From contig NZ_AUML01000018.1 in the NCBI RefSeq assembly GCF_000430665.1, forward strand, positions 1 through 64,000: a stretch of DNA of 64,000 bases, in the 5' to 3' direction. The notes beneath the pieces were generated by a model, which saw only the letters and a program-made list of their open reading frames with translations, was not told where the DNA came from and ran no database searches. This stretch comes from Aquimarina muelleri DSM 19832. Its GTDB lineage: Bacteria > Bacteroidota > Bacteroidia > Flavobacteriales > Flavobacteriaceae. Shown piece by piece: positions 54,145-63,984 of the stretch (the first letter of the stretch is position 1; the number at the start of each line of letters is the position of its first letter). The translations under genes were made by a program, and so were the position numbers.

Positions 54145-54294
54145 AAAACCATTTAAATTTTGGATTTACCGCAATAAATTCTACTTCAAAATAAAAATTG
54201 AACTGGAGCAAATACGATGCTTAATTTTTCTCCTTCGTATAAACAAAAAAATGGCAAATTTTCTTTAGCAGTAATTTCAGAATACAACTGGTAT
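54145..54294. mobile_element. MITE-like interspersed repeat, copy B
   Basis: It aligns with 35033-35218 at the start (ACCATTTAAATTTTGGATTT), in a T/C-rich middle and at the end (ACAACTGGTAT), and is shorter by about 36 bases. No coding capacity. Insertion between the sigma factor gene and susD is neutral to both frames. Confidence 0.6.
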
Positions 54295-54353
54295 GATTTT
54301 CTGAAAGTAGAGCCTTCTTTTTAGAAGTTTTTATTGTAGTGTTTTATATAAAA

Positions 54354-54377
54354 AGGGTGAGATATTAATCTCACCCT
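54354..54377 (-). terminator. Terminator hairpin of susC-susD operon
   Basis: GGGTGAGAT (54354-54362) and ATCTCACCC (54369-54377) are exact 9-bp arms around a six-base loop, close to the leftward susD stop at 54405. Confidence 0.75.
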
Positions 54378-54404
54378 AATATATTATATATTTTTAAATT
54401 CTAA

Positions 54405-55859
54405 TTAATTTAAATCCCAAAATAATTTAGTTTCAGGAAGGTCACCACCGATAGCGGTAGATGCTGCTGTCCAGTTTGTACCATTTAAAGTTTGTTCTAT
54501 AATAGGGTATGTGTATCTATTAGGGAAACCCGTTTTAGCATTTTCAGGAGCTGTCAGGATAGGGAAGTCTAAAAAGCGTATAGAAGTGTATGCCTCTAAA
54601 CCTCTGTTAAAAAGAGCTATCCATTTTTGATTACCTATTGCTTCTTTCCATGGCGTAGAGGCAGTACTATTAGTAATAACAGTATCATAATCTACGGTTG
54701 GCTGTGCTAGATAAGTTATTGCATCAGCATTAGTACCTCCCCAACTTTCTATAGATTCAATAATAGCAGTATCATAATGACTTTTTGCAGTGCCACCAAC
54801 AGCAAAATTTCTTGCGGCAGCTTCTGCTAATAGAAATTCAACCTCTGCATAGTCTAAAATTACACCAGAAGCGGTAGCTTCTTCTACTTTAGTAGATACA
54901 TTAGAGTAAGAATCAATATCGGAAAGTTGGCCTATATTTCCGCCTATATAAGTCCCGGTTTTTGGGACTAATTTAAAGTATAAGGGTCTTCTAGGGTCAT
55001 TAAGAGTATTCATCATGTCTACTATGGTAGATGCCGCAACAAAATCTTGTCTTCCACTTAAAACTAAATTTAGGTGTACGGGATTTGTATTTGGTGAAGC
55101 GGATAGGTATTTGAAGTTAGCATTGTCTTCAGAACTAGTAAAGACTCCTGTAGTAACGGCTTCTTCTACTGCAGTTTTTGCAAATGTATTATCTACATCT
55201 GATAATAAAATTCCCATTCTTAATTTTAAAGAAGCAGCAAATTTTTTCCATAAATTAACGTCTCCATTATAAATATTGTCGGCTTTACCAAAACTTCCTT
55301 TACTAGTATCTAAGGCATTGATAGCTGTTGTTAGTCTGCTTATCAGGTCTTTATAAACAGTTTCGCCATCATCGTAGGTAGGTAATAAATTATCAATATC
55401 CAAGGCGTCAGTATAAGGAATGTTACCAAAAGTCTCTACCAATATACTATATGTGTATACGGTTAAAATTTCAATAACTTGTAGTTTATTGGCTTTGGTA
55501 TCCTTGTCAGTCTGTAAAGGATAAGTTGTTGCCGAAATAATTTTTGAAGATTCATCTAGATCTTTTAATACGTCTTTATAAAGAATACTCCAATGGGTTG
55601 CAGGGATAGTTCTGGTAACTTGGTCATATCTGCTTTCATTTAAATAGGTTGTTTGTTGTAGATATTGTGACCATAGTTTAGTGTTGTTGTTGTTTACATT
55701 TAAATCAACCATTTGGTCTACCAAATCTTTTTGAGCACTAGTGAATAAAGATTCACCAGGTACTGTTATAGGGTCTTTAATATTCTGACTTAGATTTTCT
55801 AAATTATCAGAACAAGATGCTATAATTACCGCGGTAATTAAAATTAATATTTTTTTCAT
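54405..55859 (-). CDS. SusD/RagB-family nutrient-binding lipoprotein (SusD-like_2)
   Basis: The 484-aa precursor has a lipobox (VIIASC, Cys at 16). The mature part is helical and TPR-rich with the features of the SusD-like_2 group: TYSILVETFGNIPYTDAL, LWKKFAASLKLRMGILLSD, YAEVEFLLAEAAAR and WIALFNRGLEAYTSIRFLD. It caps the SusC channel on the cell surface and captures an oligomeric nutrient. No glycanase or peptidase gene is linked, so the substrate cannot be guessed. It follows susC by 13 bases. Confidence 0.93.
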   Translation of the reverse strand: MKKILILITAVIIASCSDNLENLSQNIKDPITVPGESLFTSAQKDLVDQMVDLNVNNNNTKLWSQYLQQTTYLNESRYDQVTRTIPATHWSILYKDVLKDLDESSKIISATTYPLQTDKDTKANKLQVIEILTVYTYSILVETFGNIPYTDALDIDNLLPTYDDGETVYKDLISRLTTAINALDTSKGSFGKADNIYNGDVNLWKKFAASLKLRMGILLSDVDNTFAKTAVEEAVTTGVFTSSEDNANFKYLSASPNTNPVHLNLVLSGRQDFVAASTIVDMMNTLNDPRRPLYFKLVPKTGTYIGGNIGQLSDIDSYSNVSTKVEEATASGVILDYAEVEFLLAEAAARNFAVGGTAKSHYDTAIIESIESWGGTNADAITYLAQPTVDYDTVITNSTASTPWKEAIGNQKWIALFNRGLEAYTSIRFLDFPILTAPENAKTGFPNRYTYPIIEQTLNGTNWTAASTAIGGDLPETKLFWDLN

Positions 55860-55871
55860 TTTGTTACTTTT

Positions 55872-58800
55872 TTAAAATTGTAATTTTAAATTAAAACCTA
55901 TGTCTCTGGTAGTAGGTAAAGAACCTACAGAATATCCTTGTAGATTTCCAGAACTTAATCCACTTTCTGGATCTGCATGTGGAAGGTTTTTATCAATAAT
56001 CCATAGATTAGATCCAATCACACTAAAAGAAATATCATTTAAGAAGGTACTGTCAATTATTTTTTTAGGGAAAGTATATGTCAATGAAACTTCACGTAAC
56101 TTAACGAAACTAGCATCATATATAAAAGCTGAATCAGGAAAACCACCATCAGTACCAAAAGCGGTATATCCATTAGCTTGAACTCTAGTGCTGTTTACTG
56201 ATCCATCTGGATTGACTCCTGGATGGATAAGACCTCCACCATCTGCTAAAGTATTTCTTACAGGATTACCTAAATCATTTATAAAAGCAGTTTCTGCATA
56301 TAGTCCAGTACCTAATCCATAATATTGATCTAAAGAAAAAATACTACCACCTTGTTGAATGTCTATTAAAAAACTAAAAGTTAGGTTTTTATACCTGAAT
56401 TTATTAGAGATTCCCATTAGCCAATCAGGATTAGTGTCACCTATAACGTTATCAGAATCATCTGTTTTTATATATTGTCCACTGTCTGTGTCTACAACTT
56501 TTTGTCCGTTTATATAGGTGTAATCTGTACCTTGAATTATACCATAAGGTTGTCCAACTCGAGCGTTAATGGTAATTCCTCCTTGGAAGGAACCTAATTG
56601 TAAATTTTCTATACCATCTTCTAAAGAAACTACTGTATTTTCGTTTTTAGACCAATTTACATTTACATCCCAAGAGAAATTATCTGTTTTTATAGGGTTT
56701 CCATGTAATGATATCTCTACACCCTTGTTTTCTATTTCTCCTGCATTAAGAATTTTAGAAGTATATCCAGTTCCTCTACTAACTGGCACTCCAAAAATTT
56801 GATCTATAGAATTGTTTTTGTAATAAGCAATGTCAAAACCTAATCTATTTTGCAAAAGCTTCATTTCTAATCCAATTTCTAAACTAGTAGTTCTTTCTGG
56901 TTTTAAATCTGGATTCTTTTTTATGTTGTCGACAGAAGTACTAGATCCACCAATAGGAGTATTTATATCATAAGTGTCATATAAGAAATCAAAAGGAGCG
57001 TCATTACCTACCTCAGCATAATTGGCTCGTATTTTTCCAAAAGAGATTAAATCTGTTTGTAAAATATTAGAAAAAACAAAACTTGTAGCAACAGAAGGAT
57101 AAAGGAAAGTATTATTGTCTCCAGGTAAAGTTGAAGAATGATCTCTTCTTATCGTTCCATCCAAGAAAAGTGTGTTTTTGTAGCCTAAAGAAGCACTAGC
57201 ATAAATACCATCTACACCAACTTTTTCATCTCTTTCTACAGGTAAAGGAAGAGGATCATTACTATTTTGTAACGAATATAACTTAGGAACACTTAGTCCT
57301 CCACTGGTAGAGGAATAGATAGATTGAAAATGATTTCTTCTCACGTTTGTTCCTAAAATACCTTTTATATTCAATTGGTCATTTATATTTTTATCAAAAT
57401 TGAACATTAAGTCATAGTTGGTTTCTGTGTTTTGAATATTTCTTCTTCCGTATCCAGAACTAACTTCACTTCTAAGTATTCCAAAACGGGTTGGTACACT
57501 ACCATTGGCTCTTCTTTCTTCTTGTATTTCAGAATAAGTATCGGTAGCAATTCTACCAGTAATATTAAACCAATCGGTTACCACATAATTTAGAGATGTG
57601 TTACCGATAAACCTGTTTCTAGTATCGTTTTGATAGTTCTCATATCTGGTCCAATATGGGTTGTCCCAGTATATAGGAGTAGACCCAGCATCTATGCTTC
57701 CAGGATTCCAAGTAACATTTCTCCCAGTATTAAAATAGATATCTTTTTGTTGTTTTAGATCTACATTAGTTTGCCACCATTGTCTAAATGTACTCATTGT
57801 GTTTTCTCCATATCCAGTAGAGTTACGACCCAATCCATCTACTTTAATATAGTTAGCATACCCTGTTACAGTTAATTTATCTGTAAGCTTAGCGTTACCA
57901 TTAATAGAAAAATTATGTTTTTTAATAGAACTATTTGGTAATAATCCACTTTGATCAAAGTTAGTGTAGTTTAATCGCAAAGATCCTTTTTCAAATCCTT
58001 TGTCAAAGGATACAGAATTTGTTATGGTCACTGGAGTTTCAAAAAATGTAATAGGACCATTTTTTGCATTTACCCATGGAGTTGCAGTTCTATAATTAGG
58101 AGAGTCAGGATCAAAAGAATCCCATTGATACACTAGTAGACTAGAGTCAAAAGCAGGACCATAAGATCCATCACCTCTATGACGAACTGTTAAATCATCA
58201 GCAGTTCCATCTCCATTAACATCTCTTTGATAAAAACTTGGAGCATACCCAGCACCGTATTGCGTTTGGTATTTAGGAAACGTACTTTTATCTATTGAGC
58301 CTAAAGTTATTCCAGAATTAATCGTAATTCCCATACCTTTAGATTTCCCACCTTTTTTTGTAGTAATCATGATTACTCCATTGGCTGCTCTAGATCCATA
58401 AAGAGCAGATGCAGCAGCACCTTTAAGTACGTTTATAGATTCAATGTCTTCAGGGTTGATGTCTGATGCTGCATTACCATAATCATAGTATCCTCCTAGG
58501 GCTTGACCTTGACCTTTGTTATTTGTATTAGTATTATTTATAGGAACCCCATCAATGACAAATAAAGCTTGGTTACTACCAGTAAGTGAGGCATTACCTC
58601 TAATAACAACATTGGTAGATCCACCTAGGTTATTATTTCTCTTTATTTGTACACCCGAAGCTTTTCCTGATAGAGAGTTTACAAAGTTTGCAGTTTTTAC
58701 TGTATTTAAATCTTCTCCACTAACTTCTTGTGTAGAGTATCCTAAAGATTTTTTGTCTCTAGAAATACCAAGAGCTGTAACAACTATTTCATCTAATTGT

Positions 58801-59099
58801 GAGGTTGTAACTTCTAATTGTATATTGATTGTTTTTTGTGACCCTATTATAATTTCTTTGTCCCCAAAGCCAAGATAAGTAAATAAAAGAGTACTTCCTT
58901 GAGTAGCTTGTATGGAGTAAATTCCGTCAAAATCTGTTTGAGTTCCATTATTACTGCCTTTTACAATAATATTCACTCCAGGTAAAGGCATACCTTCATG
59001 ATCTGTAACCTTTCCGGTTATAGTACTTTCTTGTGCGAAAGAAAGCTGTGTTACTAATACTGCTAAGAGTATTATCAAGTTTTTCGTTAATAATTTCAT
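55872..59099 (-). CDS. SusC/RagA-family TonB-dependent outer-membrane channel
   Basis: The 1075-aa precursor has a signal peptide (to about 22), a carboxypeptidase-regulatory-like domain (about 25-105; ITGKVTDHEGMPLPGVNIIV), a plug (about 115-245; VIRGNASLTGSNQALFVIDG, AASALYGSRAANGVIMITTK) and a long barrel ending in Phe. There is no STN domain, so it does not feed a FecR system directly. It imports the nutrient captured by SusD, powered by TonB. The operon is susC then susD. A -7-like box TACCTTTG lies about 100 bases before the start (59195-59202, minus strand). Confidence 0.95.
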   Translation of the reverse strand: MKLLTKNLIILLAVLVTQLSFAQESTITGKVTDHEGMPLPGVNIIVKGSNNGTQTDFDGIYSIQATQGSTLLFTYLGFGDKEIIIGSQKTINIQLEVTTSQLDEIVVTALGISRDKKSLGYSTQEVSGEDLNTVKTANFVNSLSGKASGVQIKRNNNLGGSTNVVIRGNASLTGSNQALFVIDGVPINNTNTNNKGQGQALGGYYDYGNAASDINPEDIESINVLKGAAASALYGSRAANGVIMITTKKGGKSKGMGITINSGITLGSIDKSTFPKYQTQYGAGYAPSFYQRDVNGDGTADDLTVRHRGDGSYGPAFDSSLLVYQWDSFDPDSPNYRTATPWVNAKNGPITFFETPVTITNSVSFDKGFEKGSLRLNYTNFDQSGLLPNSSIKKHNFSINGNAKLTDKLTVTGYANYIKVDGLGRNSTGYGENTMSTFRQWWQTNVDLKQQKDIYFNTGRNVTWNPGSIDAGSTPIYWDNPYWTRYENYQNDTRNRFIGNTSLNYVVTDWFNITGRIATDTYSEIQEERRANGSVPTRFGILRSEVSSGYGRRNIQNTETNYDLMFNFDKNINDQLNIKGILGTNVRRNHFQSIYSSTSGGLSVPKLYSLQNSNDPLPLPVERDEKVGVDGIYASASLGYKNTLFLDGTIRRDHSSTLPGDNNTFLYPSVATSFVFSNILQTDLISFGKIRANYAEVGNDAPFDFLYDTYDINTPIGGSSTSVDNIKKNPDLKPERTTSLEIGLEMKLLQNRLGFDIAYYKNNSIDQIFGVPVSRGTGYTSKILNAGEIENKGVEISLHGNPIKTDNFSWDVNVNWSKNENTVVSLEDGIENLQLGSFQGGITINARVGQPYGIIQGTDYTYINGQKVVDTDSGQYIKTDDSDNVIGDTNPDWLMGISNKFRYKNLTFSFLIDIQQGGSIFSLDQYYGLGTGLYAETAFINDLGNPVRNTLADGGGLIHPGVNPDGSVNSTRVQANGYTAFGTDGGFPDSAFIYDASFVKLREVSLTYTFPKKIIDSTFLNDISFSVIGSNLWIIDKNLPHADPESGLSSGNLQGYSVGSLPTTRDIGFNLKLQF

Positions 59100-59545
59100 T
59101 ATTATATGTTGATTTGTTGTTAATTTGGGAAAAAGTATTAAGAAAATTAGTCTAATAATAAAGATATTGTTTTTTTAACTAAAAATTAACATAACAAAGG
59201 TAAGGGTCTATGATAGAAAGAGACTTAATATGGTTATGTTGGTTTAAATTTTTCGTTAATAGTATTTTGTAATGTGCTGTTATATTGCATTTTTTTATAA
59301 ATTGAAATCTTTTTTATGTTTAATTTCTTGAAGATTAAATTATATGAAGATGGGAAGTTTGAAAAATATAGGTTTTTATTAAAAAAATATACTAATCCAA
59401 TATCTTGTTAGGTTGTTTCGAATACAAGGTTATTAACTAAAGATATGTAGGTTTTATACTTTTGTGTTTTGATGGAGGTAAAAAAGTAAGAGGTAGGGAT
59501 GATATGGTATTTAACGTTATATATATAGAATAAGATAAAATTGCT
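59100..59545. other. Divergent promoter gap upstream of susC
   Basis: No gene is visible. It contains a minus-strand TACCTTTG box (59195-59202) for susC and a plus-strand TACTTTTG box (59457-59464) for the next rightward gene, both matching TAnnTTTG; clear -33 boxes were not found. The rest is T-rich. Confidence 0.45.
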
Positions 59546-60715
59546 TTGAATAATTCAAAAATATATTATACTGGTTTGCTACTCATATTTTTATTAGTGG
59601 TATTTTCATGTGTAAATGATGATGATTTTTTTTTAGATAAAGATGCTGACAAAGAAATAACATCAACGGCATCCATGATAACTGTTTTTAATAGTTTAAA
59701 AAATAAAGATTTAGAACTTAATGAAAGCAATGTGTGTTTTTCTTTTAAATACCCTCTTGTATTAAGGTATAATAACGATTCTACAATATATGTTAATGAC
59801 TTTGAGGGTCTGTTAAGAGCTATTTATAGTCAGGATATAAACTTTAATTTAGTAGGGTTACGTCTTCCTGTAGAGGTTTTTTTTCAAAAGACAGAAACTT
59901 CATTTATTTTAGAAAGTGAAGAGGATTTTGTAGTCCTTCTTAAGGAATGTGAAATACAAACATTTAGGGATGAAATAAATACTTTGCTTAATCGATGTTT
60001 TAAATTTGATTATCCATTTTTGTTAAGAGATAAAGAAAAAAAAGAAACTGTTATTGATGATGAAAATGGTTTTAAGCGTTTTCTTGAAAATAATGGAGTG
60101 GAATATCAACCAGATTTTAAATTCCCTATAAAGATCTTAGTATCTCCTGAATTCAAAGCGATTAAGGTATTGTCATATTATGAGTTTTATAAGGTAATAA
60201 ATAACTGTGTTGAGTGTCCTGATATTAGTTTTCAAATAGAATCACTATCGGATAATAAATATAGATTTGTTCCTGATTTTGAGATAGAGGAAGAGGATCA
60301 GTTATTTTTAGAAATTAATGGGGAAATAGATACACAAGTTATGGATGATAATTCATTTGAAAAATCATTTTCTCCAGGGGTTTATGAAATATGTATGAAA
60401 ACAAGAATGCCAGATTGTCTAGGTGGTAAAGAGTTTTGTAAGGAACTTATAGTTGAGCCAATTTGCCCAGAGATAACATTTGATTATGAAGAGATTTCTT
60501 CTCCATATACTTATCGGTTTGTTCCTAGAGTTGAAGTAGCGGATAAAGATATTACCGTTAGTTGGTATGTAAACAATGTTTTTGTTAGTGATGAGTTACT
60601 TAGTTTTGGGTATGTGGATATAAATTTAGATCAGGGATCTAATACAGTTTGCGCAGAAGTAAAAACAATAAATTGCCCTGATGGAGAACGATCTTGTATA
60701 GAGGTTAGATTGTAA
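59546..60715 (+). CDS. Modular lipoprotein with internal duplications, unknown function
   Basis: The 389-aa precursor starts at TTG; no in-frame ATG precedes the signal peptide, whose lipobox is LLVVFSC (Cys at 22). Two internal pairs are visible. SFKYPLVLRYNNDSTIYVND and FDYPFLLRDKEKKETVIDDE are duplicated N-terminal modules. CPDISFQIE ... YRFVPDFEIEEE and CPEITFDYE ... YRFVPRVEVADK are duplicated Ig/PKD-like C-terminal modules. It is divergent from susC and may be a surface protein accompanying it. No family is recognised. Confidence 0.6.
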   Translation: MNNSKIYYTGLLLIFLLVVFSCVNDDDFFLDKDADKEITSTASMITVFNSLKNKDLELNESNVCFSFKYPLVLRYNNDSTIYVNDFEGLLRAIYSQDINFNLVGLRLPVEVFFQKTETSFILESEEDFVVLLKECEIQTFRDEINTLLNRCFKFDYPFLLRDKEKKETVIDDENGFKRFLENNGVEYQPDFKFPIKILVSPEFKAIKVLSYYEFYKVINNCVECPDISFQIESLSDNKYRFVPDFEIEEEDQLFLEINGEIDTQVMDDNSFEKSFSPGVYEICMKTRMPDCLGGKEFCKELIVEPICPEITFDYEEISSPYTYRFVPRVEVADKDITVSWYVNNVFVSDELLSFGYVDINLDQGSNTVCAEVKTINCPDGERSCIEVRL

Positions 60716-61012
60716 TTATCGAAGGACTATTTTGGTAATTAATTCTTTTTCTAATTCTTCGTTAAGATTGTCGATTATTTTTTGTTTTCCATAGCTTAAC
60801 TCTTCTCTTAAAACAGAAGAAGTAAGTTCAACATATAAAGTCTCTCTTTCAAATTTAATATTATGAGTATATTTTGTTATAGCGGGTCCCATCACTTTTT
60901 CCCATACATCACGTGCTGCTACTTTGTCTAAGCCTTTTTGTAAGTTGTTATTTGAAACAAAGTTTTTTAAAACTTCTCCCAAGCTTTGGTGTTCTTGATG
61001 ACGTTTTCCCAT
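60716..61012 (-). CDS. DUF721 protein, DciA-like
   Basis: The 98-aa protein fits DUF721: an N-terminal LGEVLKNFVSNNNLQKGLDK, then VWEKVMGPAITKYTHNIKFE and LTSSVLREELSYGKQKIIDN. DUF721 includes DciA, the predicted ancestral loader of replicative helicase DnaB. It stands in the order recF, lipoprotein, DUF721, all leftward; start ATG overlaps the stop of the upstream gene by one base. A replication role fits recF as neighbour. Confidence 0.82.
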   Translation of the reverse strand: MGKRHQEHQSLGEVLKNFVSNNNLQKGLDKVAARDVWEKVMGPAITKYTHNIKFERETLYVELTSSVLREELSYGKQKIIDNLNEELEKELITKIVLR

Positions 61013-61428
61013 TAGAATTCAATTTTTTTATATCGTTCATAAAAGTAAACATTTCCAGCTTCATTTTTAATAGTGATGTGGTTTTCTTTTGCGGATATAA
61101 TTGTTTCCTTCCATGTGGATAAAGTGGTTTTGTAATGCAGTCTAAGGCTATCTTCGTCAATTATTAAAATAAAAGACTCACTGTCGTTATTTGTAATAAA
61201 ACTTCCATCTAACCTAGGTTGGACTTTTTTACGAATACCTGTGTAGTTTGTGATTTCTATAAAGTCAATACTTTGGCTAAAGTTATAATCTTTTTCACTT
61301 CCATTAGGGAGTATTACTTTTTTTATTTCCCAATATCCGTTTAAGTGTTGGATTTGATCTTTTGGGGTATCTTTTTTACAAGAAACAAAACATAATGTCC
61401 ATATAATGAATAGTGAAAATCGATGCAT
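61012..61428 (-). CDS. Small lipocalin-like lipoprotein
   Basis: The 138-aa precursor has a lipobox (WTLCFVSC, Cys at 17). The mature part begins HLNGYWEIKKVILPNGSEKD, like lipocalin-type lipoproteins of Bacteroidota, and continues as a beta-rich domain of about 100 residues. Function unknown. It lies two bases after recF and overlaps the DUF721 gene, so it is transcribed with both, a conserved flavobacterial order as far as I recall. Confidence 0.7.
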   Translation of the reverse strand: MHRFSLFIIWTLCFVSCKKDTPKDQIQHLNGYWEIKKVILPNGSEKDYNFSQSIDFIEITNYTGIRKKVQPRLDGSFITNNDSESFILIIDEDSLRLHYKTTLSTWKETIISAKENHITIKNEAGNVYFYERYKKIEF

Positions 61429-61430
61429 AT

Positions 61431-62510
61431 TTATAATTTAATTATTTTGTAAGATTGGGATATTTTTTTAACCACATTTTCCGTTCTGTCGGCATGTGTA
61501 TCGCTAATAAATAGTTGCCCAAAATTTTGGTCATCTACTAATTCTATAATGTGTTCTACTCGTTTTTCATCAAGTTTGTCAAAGATGTCATCAAGTAAAA
61601 GAATAGGATTTACTTTACTATGTTGTTTTATACAATCAAATTGTGCTAGTTTTAGAGCAATGAGAAATGATTTTTGTTGTCCTTGACTGCCAAATTTTTT
61701 AATAGGAAACCCTTCTATTTCTAGAGATAAATCATCTTTATGGATCCCTACACTTGTGTATTGTAGAGTTCTGTCTTTAGATATGTTTTGTTCTAAAAGG
61801 GATAGTAAATCATTTTCAGATAACCTGCTTTGATAAGAAAGAGATACATTTTCCTTGCCAGAGCTTATGGTTTGATATCTTTTTATAAAGATAGGTATAA
61901 AAGTGTCTAAGAAAGCTGTTCTTTTGGTGTAAATAATGCTGCCATATTCATGTAGCTGTTGATTATAAATCTCGAGAGTTGTGGTGTCAAAAGTATTATT
62001 AACAGCAAAATATTTTAATAAGGAATTACGTTGAGATAGGGTTTTTGAATATTTTAATAGGCAACTTAAATACGATGGATCGCTTTGCGAAATTACCCCG
62101 TCTATAAATTTACGACGTGTATCGCTACCTTCTGTAATTAAATCTCTATCAGCTGGAGAAATAATTACCAATGGTAAAAAGCCAATATGCTCGCTAAAGG
62201 TGTCATAAGCTTTTCCGTTACGTTTAATTACCTTTTTTTGCCCTCTTTTGGCACTTATAATAACTTTTTCTTCTCTTTCTTCTTTTGTATAGAGCCCATC
62301 TATAACAAAAAAATCAGCACCATGATTTATATTTTGGCTTGTAATAGGATTAAAATAACTTTTTCCAAAAGACAGGTGATAAATTGCATCTAGGATATTC
62401 GTTTTTCCAACACCATTATGACCAACAAAACAGTTTATTTTATCATCAAATTTAAAATTGATGGCATCAAAATTCTTGTAATTGAGTAGGGAAAGGGATT
62501 TTAAAATCAT
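61431..62510 (-). CDS. recF: DNA replication/repair protein RecF
   Basis: The 359-aa ABC-type ATPase has Walker A ([19 protein letters not shown]), the signature region ([16 protein letters not shown]), Walker B ([16 protein letters not shown]) and the D-loop His (ISDTHADR). RecF recognises gaps in duplex DNA and loads RecA with RecO and RecR. The length is normal. First gene of a leftward operon with a small lipoprotein and DUF721. Confidence 0.96.
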   Translation of the reverse strand: MILKSLSLLNYKNFDAINFKFDDKINCFVGHNGVGKTNILDAIYHLSFGKSYFNPITSQNINHGADFFVIDGLYTKEEREEKVIISAKRGQKKVIKRNGKAYDTFSEHIGFLPLVIISPADRDLITEGSDTRRKFIDGVISQSDPSYLSCLLKYSKTLSQRNSLLKYFAVNNTFDTTTLEIYNQQLHEYGSIIYTKRTAFLDTFIPIFIKRYQTISSGKENVSLSYQSRLSENDLLSLLEQNISKDRTLQYTSVGIHKDDLSLEIEGFPIKKFGSQGQQKSFLIALKLAQFDCIKQHSKVNPILLLDDIFDKLDEKRVEHIIELVDDQNFGQLFISDTHADRTENVVKKISQSYKIIKL

Positions 62511-62618
62511 AAAACATTGATGATCAAAGGGTCTTGGGTTTGATGGAATTCATAATTAATTCACGCAAATTATTGAAAAATAACAAATATTTTCCCTTTT
62601 AATTATGAATAAAAATTT

Positions 62619-62626
62619 TATTTTTG
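62619..62626 (+). promoter_or_regulatory. Candidate -7 box of the TPR-ribH operon
   Basis: TATTTTTG matches TAnnTTTG, 20 bases before the ATG at 62647. A clear -33 TTG at the expected distance is not visible. Confidence 0.35.
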
Positions 62627-62646
62627 CCGTTCATTAAAGAAAACTT

Positions 62647-63417
62647 ATGGCAACTTACAAGAAACGAGGACACAAACCTAAAAATAAAGCTGAAGAAGTT
62701 GAGCAAATTGAAGATAAATCAACGACCGCAGAGGTATTTAATACCCTAGATGAAGGGGCTTCTAAAACCGAAGAGTGGGTTGCAGCTAATCAAAAATATA
62801 TACTAGGTGCAGTAGGAGTAATAGCTATTGTTGTATTAGGGTATTTAGGATTTCAAAAATTTATCCAAGAACCAAAAGAACAAGAAGCTTCTAATGAGAT
62901 GTTTAAGGCACAACAGTATTTTGATAGTGCGGTTAATGGAAACTCAACAGTTAGTGATTCATTATATACTTTAGCTCTTAATGGAGGTGAAGGTAAATAT
63001 GGGTTTTTAGAAATTATTGAAAATTACGGAAGTACAAATGCTGCTAATTTAGCCAACTATTATGCGGGATTTTCGTATTTAAATATGAAAAAATACCAAG
63101 AAGCAATTAATTTCTTAGATGATTTTAAAAGTGATGACGAAATGTTAGCGCCTTTAGCTCTTGGTGGTATTGGAGACGCATTCTCTCAATTAGATCAAGT
63201 AGAAGAGGCATTAGGGTATTATGAGAAAGCACTTAAAATAAAGACTAATGATTTTACAACACCAAAATTTTTATTAAAGGCTGCAGTTACAGCAATATCT
63301 CTTAATAAATCAGAAATTGCAATCACATATTTAGAAAGAATCAAAGAAGAGTTTCCTAAAAGTGTAGAGGCTAATCAAGTTGATGTTCATTTAGGACAGG
63401 CGCAAGCAATGAAATAG
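62647..63417 (+). CDS. Membrane-anchored tetratricopeptide-repeat protein
   Basis: The 256-aa protein has a charged cytoplasmic N-terminus (about 1-48), one membrane helix (YILGAVGVIAIVVLGYLGF, about 50-70) and a TPR region (about 85-250; LANYYAGFSYLNMKKYQEAI, LALGGIGDAFSQLDQVEEAL). The layout resembles YfgM, which contacts the Sec translocon and periplasmic chaperones; the orthology is not certain. The ribH gene follows at 70 bases, an order common in Bacteroidota. Confidence 0.8.
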   Translation: MATYKKRGHKPKNKAEEVEQIEDKSTTAEVFNTLDEGASKTEEWVAANQKYILGAVGVIAIVVLGYLGFQKFIQEPKEQEASNEMFKAQQYFDSAVNGNSTVSDSLYTLALNGGEGKYGFLEIIENYGSTNAANLANYYAGFSYLNMKKYQEAINFLDDFKSDDEMLAPLALGGIGDAFSQLDQVEEALGYYEKALKIKTNDFTTPKFLLKAAVTAISLNKSEIAITYLERIKEEFPKSVEANQVDVHLGQAQAMK

Positions 63418-63486
63418 CTTGTTTTTTTAATTTTGAAATCTTTTGTTAAAATTTCAAAATTAAGAAACAAAAATTTTAAACTGATT

Positions 63487-63984
63487 ATGGCAACAGAAAA
63501 TAAAAATTTATCAGAATATGATAAAACTATAATCCCAAATGCGAAAAATTTTCGATTTGGGATTGTTGTTTCAGAATGGAATGAACAAATCACTCAAGGA
63601 TTATTTCAAGGTGCTTTTGATGCATTAATTGATTGTGGAACAATAAAGGAAAATATTGTGAGATGGGATGTGCCCGGTAGTTTCGAATTGATATATGGTT
63701 GTAAGAAAATGCAGAAATCCTATGATATGTTAGATGCTGTTATAGCTATAGGATGTGTAATTCAAGGAGAAACTAAACATTTTGATTTTGTTTGTGAAGG
63801 AGTTACACAAGGGATTAAAGATTTAAATATTAATAGTGATATCCCTGTTATTTTTTGCGTACTTACCGATAATACATTACAACAATCTATAGATAGATCA
63901 GGAGGAAAACATGGTAATAAAGGTTCAGAAGCAGCTATAGCGGCTATTAAAATGGCACAATTGCGAAAAAGTGCTCAATTTTAG
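63487..63984 (+). CDS. ribH: 6,7-dimethyl-8-ribityllumazine synthase
   Basis: I chose ATG 63487 (165 aa); the open frame begins at 63433 but those residues are Lys/Asn-rich and not part of the fold. Motifs: FGIVVSEWNEQITQGLFQGA, VPGSFELIYG, AIGCVIQGETKHFDFV with the catalytic His, and FCVLTDNTLQQSIDRSGGKH. It condenses 5-amino-6-ribitylamino-uracil with dihydroxybutanone phosphate in riboflavin synthesis and forms icosahedral or pentameric assemblies. No FMN riboswitch is seen upstream. Confidence 0.96.
   Translation: MATENKNLSEYDKTIIPNAKNFRFGIVVSEWNEQITQGLFQGAFDALIDCGTIKENIVRWDVPGSFELIYGCKKMQKSYDMLDAVIAIGCVIQGETKHFDFVCEGVTQGIKDLNINSDIPVIFCVLTDNTLQQSIDRSGGKHGNKGSEAAIAAIKMAQLRKSAQF

Larger units (their letters stand above)
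53959..54404. other. Gap holding MITE-like copy B
   Basis: Apart from the MITE-like repeat (54145-54294) and a poor hairpin, nothing else is seen. The right end, 54295-54404, should contain the terminator of the susC-susD operon; a T-rich segment with GGGTGAGAT ... ATCTCACCC arms at 54354-54377 fits. Confidence 0.5.

Noticed and set aside
49788..59099. One polysaccharide utilisation locus
   Set aside because: There is a sigma/FecR/receptor set and a separate SusC/SusD pair, but no glycoside hydrolase or lyase gene, and a repeat-containing gap separates them.
63418..63486. Possible FMN riboswitch before ribH
   Set aside because: The gap is short, AT-rich and lacks the conserved RFN stems; ribH appears to be transcribed from the upstream TPR gene.
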